Of a stretch of 35,320 nucleotides of DNA, positions 31,269 through 35,320 are shown piece after piece. The stretch's first letter is position 1. The number at the start of each line of letters is the position of its first letter. The notes below the pieces were generated by a model. It had not been told where the DNA came from, searched no databases, and worked only from the letters and a program-made list of their open reading frames with translations. Source of the stretch: Paenibacillus silagei (lineage in GTDB: Bacteria > Bacillota > Bacilli > Paenibacillales > Paenibacillaceae); NCBI RefSeq assembly GCF_017874735.1, contig NZ_JAGGLV010000042.1:1-35320 (forward strand), in the 5' to 3' direction. A program made the position numbers and the translations under genes.

Positions 31269-34200
31269 ATGATCAGCAGAACTAGGTCTTCGGTAGCAAG
31301 GACATTCCTGATGTACGGTCTGATGCTTGTGTTATGTGTGGGACAGCTCGCGTTATTTCCGGCAGTGGGGGCAGCGGCAGGCAATCTGGCTCAGGGCAAG
31401 ACGATCAACGCAAGCTCAGTCGGTGATGTGTATGTAGCAGCGAATGCTAATGACGGTAACCAGGGTACGTACTGGGAGAGTGCCAGCAATGCTTTTCCGC
31501 AATGGATCAAGGTGGATCTGGGTGCCAGCAGCAGTGTGAATCAGGTTGTACTGAAGCTGCCTGCGGGCTGGGAAGCCAGAACACAAACGCTGTCTGTGCA
31601 AGGCAGTACGGATGATGCGTCTTACAGCAATCTGGCGGCGTCTGCGGGGTATGCCTTCAATCCGGGCAGTGCGAACTCCGTCACCATCAACTTCACAGCT
31701 GCAACCGCCCGGTATGTCAAAATCAACTTCACGGGCAACACCGGCTGGCCCGCAGCGCAGCTGTCGGAGTTTGAGGTGTACGGCACCACGGCCTCGCCAC
31801 CCGGAACCTATGAAGCGGAGGCCGCTGCCTTATCCGGCGGGGCCAAGACGAATACCGATCACAGCGGCTATACCGGTTCTGCCTTCGTAGATGGCTACCT
31901 GACGCAGGGAGCAGCCACAACCTTCACGGTAACGGCTCAGGCGGCAGGGAATTACAGCGCAGCCCTGCGGTATGCCAATGCGTCCGGGAGTACCAAGACC
32001 CTCAGTATCTACGTGAACGGAACGAAGGTCAAGCAGACCTCGCTTGCCAATCTCTCGAATTGGGATACCTGGTCGACACAGGCAGAGATTCTTGCCTTGA
32101 ACGCCGGAACCAACACCATTGCTTACAAATATGATGCGTCTGACTCCGGCAATGTGAATCTGGATCAGCTTGTGCTGAGCGCTTCCTCGACGCCGACGGC
32201 AACGGCTACGCCAGCTCCGACGGCTGTGCCGACCGCAGCCCCAACGGCTACGCCAACCGTAGCTCCAACGATTGCGCCGACCGTTGCACCGACGGCTACA
32301 CCTACTGTAGCCCCAACGGCGACTCCGGCTCCGACGATCACGCCAACGGCCACCCCGAGCACGGGTCCCGGCTCGAATCTGGCGGTCGGCAAGGCTATCC
32401 ATGCTTCTTCTTCTATCTTTACCTTCGTCCCCTCCAATGCCAATGATGGAGATGTCACTACCTACTGGGAAGGTGCGGGCGGCAGCTATCCGAATACGCT
32501 GACCGTCAGCCTCGGCGCGAATGCCAATGTCACCTCGGTGGTCGTGAAGCTCAATCCGGCAGCTGCCTGGTCAACCCGTACCCAGACGATCCAGGTGCTG
32601 GGACATAACCAGTCCACAGGAACGTTCACCAGTCTGGTACCTGCGGCAGAGTATACGTTTAATCCGGCCAGCGGCAATTCAGTGACCATTCCGGTGACCG
32701 CTACAGTCAGTGAGCTGCAGCTGAGAATTACGGCGAATTCCGGTTCAGGCGCCGGACAGGTAGCCGAGCTTCAGATTATCGGCACACCGGCGGCGAATCC
32801 TGACCTGACGGTAACCGGAATGTCATGGAGTCCGTCCGCTCCGGTAGAGACCGATGCCCTCACGCTGAGTACCAGCGTCAAGAATATCGGCTCAGCGGCT
32901 TCGGCCGCAACCACAGTCAGCTTCTATGTCGGCACCACCCTTGCCGGGACAGCACCGGTGGGTGCGCTCGCCGCAGGAGCTTCCGCGAATGTATCCTTCA
33001 GCCTCGGAGCGAAGGATGCCGGAACCTATACGGTAAGCGCCAAGGTTGACGAGAACAACAATGTCATTGAGCTGAATGAGGGCAATAACAGCTATGCCCA
33101 TCCTACGGGCCTTACTGTGAATCCGGTATCCAGCTCGGATCTGATTGCTTCTCCGGTAAGCTGGTCTCCCGGCAACCCGGCAGCAGGCAACACGGTCAGC
33201 TTCTCGGTAGCCATTAAGAATCAGGGGACGGCGGCTTCAGCCAGCGGTGCGCACAACATTACGCTGACCTTGACCGATGCTACGACAGGCGCAGTCCTCA
33301 GAACGTTGACTGGCTCCTATAATGGTGTCATTGCTGCCGGAAGTACTACGGCCCCTGTGGCTCTTGGGACCTGGACGGCAGTGAACGGAAAATATAATGT
33401 CAAAACAGAAATTGCCGTGGATGGCAACGAACTGGCGGTAAAGCGGGCCAACAACATCCAGAACCAGTCGCTCTACATCGGACGCGGAGCCAATATGCCT
33501 TACGATATGTATGAGGCAGAAGATGGAGTGATCGGCGGCGGAGCTGTCAAGCTGGCACCGAACCGGAATATCGGCGATCTGGCCGGTGAAGCTTCAGGCA
33601 GACGGGCCGTTACGCTGAATACCACAGGCAGCTATGTTGAATTCACGACCAAAGCCAGCACGAATACCTTGGTTACCCGGTTCTCTATTCCCGATGCTCC
33701 GGGCGGTGACGGCACTACAGCTACACTCAACATCTACGTCAATGGAGTGTTCAACAAGGCCATTACCTTGACCTCCAAATACGCCTGGCTGTATGGCTCG
33801 GAGGCCAGTCCCGGCAATTCGCCGAGTGCCGGAGCCCCGCGTCACATCTATGACGAAGCGAATATCATGTTCGACAGCACGATTCCGGCAGGCAGCACGA
33901 TCCGGCTGCAGAAGGATGCAGCCAACACTTCGCAATATGCGATAGACTTCGTGAGCTTGGAGCAGGTATCGCCAATAGCCAATCCTGACCCGTCCAAGTA
34001 TACCGTTCCGCTTGGATTCACGCATCAGGATGTGCAGAATGCGCTGGATAAGGTCCGTATGGATACAACGGGTAATCTTGCGGGTGTCTATCTTCCTGCC
34101 GGAAATTATGAGACCTCGAATAAATTCCAGGTCTACGGCAAGGCAGTGAAGATCATCGGAGCCGGACCGTGGTATACCCGGTTCTACGCTCCGCTCAACC

Positions 34201-35165
34201 AGTCGAATACAGACATCGGCTTCCGGGCGACGGATTCAGCGAATGGCTCAACCTTCTCGGGGTTTGCTTACTTCGGCAACTATACTTCACGGATTGACGG
34301 CCCCGGCAAGGTGTTCGACTTCTCCAATGTGGCGAACATAACGATCGACAACATCTGGACGGAGCATCAGGTATGTATGTACTGGGGCGCGAATACCGAT
34401 TATATGGTCATTAAAAACTCGCGCATCCGCAATACCTTTGCCGACGGCATCAATATGACCAACGGCAGCACGAACAATCTCGTGTCTAACATCGAGGCGC
34501 GGGCAACCGGAGATGACAGCTTCGCCTTGTTCTCGGCGATCGATTCCGGCGGCTCCGACATGAAGGACAATGTCTATGAGAATCTAACGTCCATTCTGAC
34601 CTGGCGGGCAGCCGGTCTTGCCGTCTACGGAGGGTATGCGAATACCTTCCGCAACATCTATATTGCGGATACTCTTTGCTACTCCGGCATTACGATCAGC
34701 TCGCTGGACTTCGGTTATCCGATGAACGGCTTCGGGGCATCACCGACGACGAACTTCCAGAATATCTCCGTCGTCCGCTCAGGCGGACATTTCTGGGGCG
34801 CACAGACCTTCCCGGCCATCTGGGTATTCTCCGCTTCCAAGGTGTTCCAGGGCATCCGGGTCAGCGATGTGGACATCATCGACCCGACCTATCACGGAAT
34901 TATGTTCCAGACGAACTATTCCGGCTCTACGCCGCAGTTCCCCGTAGCCGATACGATCTTCTCGAACATTACGATTTCCGGTGCCCTCAAGAGCGGAGAT
35001 GCTTTCGATGCCAAGTCCGGTGTCGGTATCTGGGCTAATGAATTGCCGGAGCCCGGCCAAGGGCCGGCGGTGGGCAGCGTGGTCTTCAACAACCTGAAGA
35101 TCCTGAACACGGTAACGCCGATCAAAAACACAACCTCCACGTTCACGATAACGGTGAATCCGTAG
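31269..35165 (+). CDS. Secreted multidomain GH87 alpha-1,3-glucanase (mutanase)
   Basis: The protein has 1298 residues. ATG 31269 follows GGGAGGTGG; an ATG eighteen bases upstream overlaps that site. Order: signal peptide (about 1-37, cut after VGAAA); discoidin/F5-8C domain (about 39-171); CBM6/35-type module (about 180-304); Thr-Pro-Ala linker (about 305-366); second discoidin domain (about 368-505); two CARDB-like Ig modules (about 510-740); GH87 catalytic unit with beta-sandwich and right-handed beta-helix (about 743-1298). This closely follows Agl-KA-type enzymes. Asp1059 (TFADGIN) and Asp1082-Asp1083 (TGDDSF) have the +23/+24 spacing I recall for the three catalytic aspartates of Agl-KA. 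It should hydrolyse alpha-1,3-glucan of fungal walls or biofilm mutan outside the cell. A cre-like site suggests glucose repression. Confidence 0.93.
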   Translation: MISRTRSSVARTFLMYGLMLVLCVGQLALFPAVGAAAGNLAQGKTINASSVGDVYVAANANDGNQGTYWESASNAFPQWIKVDLGASSSVNQVVLKLPAGWEARTQTLSVQGSTDDASYSNLAASAGYAFNPGSANSVTINFTAATARYVKINFTGNTGWPAAQLSEFEVYGTTASPPGTYEAEAAALSGGAKTNTDHSGYTGSAFVDGYLTQGAATTFTVTAQAAGNYSAALRYANASGSTKTLSIYVNGTKVKQTSLANLSNWDTWSTQAEILALNAGTNTIAYKYDASDSGNVNLDQLVLSASSTPTATATPAPTAVPTAAPTATPTVAPTIAPTVAPTATPTVAPTATPAPTITPTATPSTGPGSNLAVGKAIHASSSIFTFVPSNANDGDVTTYWEGAGGSYPNTLTVSLGANANVTSVVVKLNPAAAWSTRTQTIQVLGHNQSTGTFTSLVPAAEYTFNPASGNSVTIPVTATVSELQLRITANSGSGAGQVAELQIIGTPAANPDLTVTGMSWSPSAPVETDALTLSTSVKNIGSAASAATTVSFYVGTTLAGTAPVGALAAGASANVSFSLGAKDAGTYTVSAKVDENNNVIELNEGNNSYAHPTGLTVNPVSSSDLIASPVSWSPGNPAAGNTVSFSVAIKNQGTAASASGAHNITLTLTDATTGAVLRTLTGSYNGVIAAGSTTAPVALGTWTAVNGKYNVKTEIAVDGNELAVKRANNIQNQSLYIGRGANMPYDMYEAEDGVIGGGAVKLAPNRNIGDLAGEASGRRAVTLNTTGSYVEFTTKASTNTLVTRFSIPDAPGGDGTTATLNIYVNGVFNKAITLTSKYAWLYGSEASPGNSPSAGAPRHIYDEANIMFDSTIPAGSTIRLQKDAANTSQYAIDFVSLEQVSPIANPDPSKYTVPLGFTHQDVQNALDKVRMDTTGNLAGVYLPAGNYETSNKFQVYGKAVKIIGAGPWYTRFYAPLNQSNTDIGFRATDSANGSTFSGFAYFGNYTSRIDGPGKVFDFSNVANITIDNIWTEHQVCMYWGANTDYMVIKNSRIRNTFADGINMTNGSTNNLVSNIEARATGDDSFALFSAIDSGGSDMKDNVYENLTSILTWRAAGLAVYGGYANTFRNIYIADTLCYSGITISSLDFGYPMNGFGASPTTNFQNISVVRSGGHFWGAQTFPAIWVFSASKVFQGIRVSDVDIIDPTYHGIMFQTNYSGSTPQFPVADTIFSNITISGALKSGDAFDAKSGVGIWANELPEPGQGPAVGSVVFNNLKILNTVTPIKNTTSTFTITVNP
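32184..32366 (+). repeat. Thr-Pro-Ala linker-encoding repeat in the glucanase gene
   Basis: Degenerate codon-level repeat of APT/TPT/VAPT words separating the carbohydrate-binding modules. It is a flexible, probably glycosylable extracellular linker and a likely site of length variation between strains. Confidence 0.85.
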
Positions 35166-35203
35166 GGGAACGAAGCAACGCCTTCTATGAAGCAGCGCAC
35201 ACA

Positions 35204-35320
35204 AAAAAACCGCCGCCCGTGTGTCCGAGGCCACTGAAAAAGTCCATAAAGAACTGAAAGAGACATTCGACACAAAGAATGTCTCTTTTTCTCGTTACAA
35301 TAAAAGAATTAAATCAAAGG
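35204..35320. mobile_element. Possible IS end interrupting the glucanase terminator
   Basis: A run of A followed by CCGCCGCCCGTG (about 35204-35222) looks like the left half of an intrinsic terminator, but the right half is absent. Instead GGCCACTGAAAAAGTCC (35229-35245) follows, a word I associate with ends of some IS1182-like elements in Firmicutes. The window stops before any transposase gene, so this cannot be confirmed here. Confidence 0.35.
35257..35290 (+). terminator. Intrinsic terminator near the right edge
   Basis: AAAGAGACATTC (35257-35268) pairs perfectly with GAATGTCTCTTT (35277-35288) around an 8-nt loop, continuing in T. It may act for the glucanase gene or be an insulator hairpin inside an IS end. 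Confidence 0.85.

Noticed and set aside
31830..32402. Arg/Gly-rich antisense frames opposite the glucanase linker
   Set aside because: They mirror the Thr-Pro-Ala linker codons and have no independent support.

Overview
The window looks like a chromosomal segment of Paenibacillus or a close relative. The evidence is a moderately G+C-rich Bacillales-type genome with strong AGGAGG-type ribosome binding sites, a YesM/YesN two-component pair beside a sugar ABC importer without its own ATPase, a DUF4173 membrane protein, a cupin with a spore-coat-like tail, and a multidomain GH87 alpha-1,3-glucanase whose architecture is typical of secreted Paenibacillus/'Bacillus circulans' mutanases. No rRNA, tRNA, CRISPR array or complete insertion sequence was seen. 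The genus is inferred from gene content only.

Layout. 1-1363: a 51-bp tandem hairpin repeat, then a cupin gene behind a sigma-K-like promoter. 1405-4462 (minus strand): a MerR regulator and a PAF-acetylhydrolase-like membrane hydrolase behind a MerR-type operator/promoter, then a YhdH/AcuI-type reductase. 4603-6582: a small secreted protein and an ACT-domain malic enzyme. 7075-9451: a four-gene run (P-loop protein, lipoprotein, GNAT, alpha/beta hydrolase). 9897-16725: response regulator, sensor kinase, binding protein and two permeases forming a sugar uptake locus. 17266-18895: an ArsR regulator with its probable MFS transporter target, visibly more A+T-rich than its surroundings. 18967-21014 (minus): an AraC/GyrI-like regulator, a decayed gene and two small genes of unknown role. 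21243-23857: stalk-domain, DUF1835 and DinB proteins. 23920-28021: an SgrR-like regulator divergent from a DUF4173 protein, then a Crp/Fnr regulator. 28188-31027: a chemoreceptor and a nucleotidyltransferase. 31269-35165: the GH87 glucanase, followed by a possible IS end.

The protein-coding part is mostly interpretable: carbohydrate sensing, uptake and extracellular glucan hydrolysis, with cre-like sites upstream of both the ABC transporter operon and the glucanase. The most unusual content is intergenic. Two 187-bp elements (9532-9718 and 16980-17166) each contain four copies of a TAGTTGTA/TACAACTA palindrome spaced exactly 51-62-51 bp, although the sequence between the palindromes has diverged. 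A third array with a different core motif (6793-6975) is spaced 51-61-51 bp. A fourth (118-322) is a 52-51-51 bp tandem array. The middle interval therefore differs between arrays by about one DNA helical turn.

A separate dispersed repeat family (16744-16901, 19976-20066, 22965-23354) carries a perfect 15-bp inverted repeat that differs between copies at three positions, all compensated in the opposite arm. One copy has landed in the 3' end of a gene, which is now a pseudogene.
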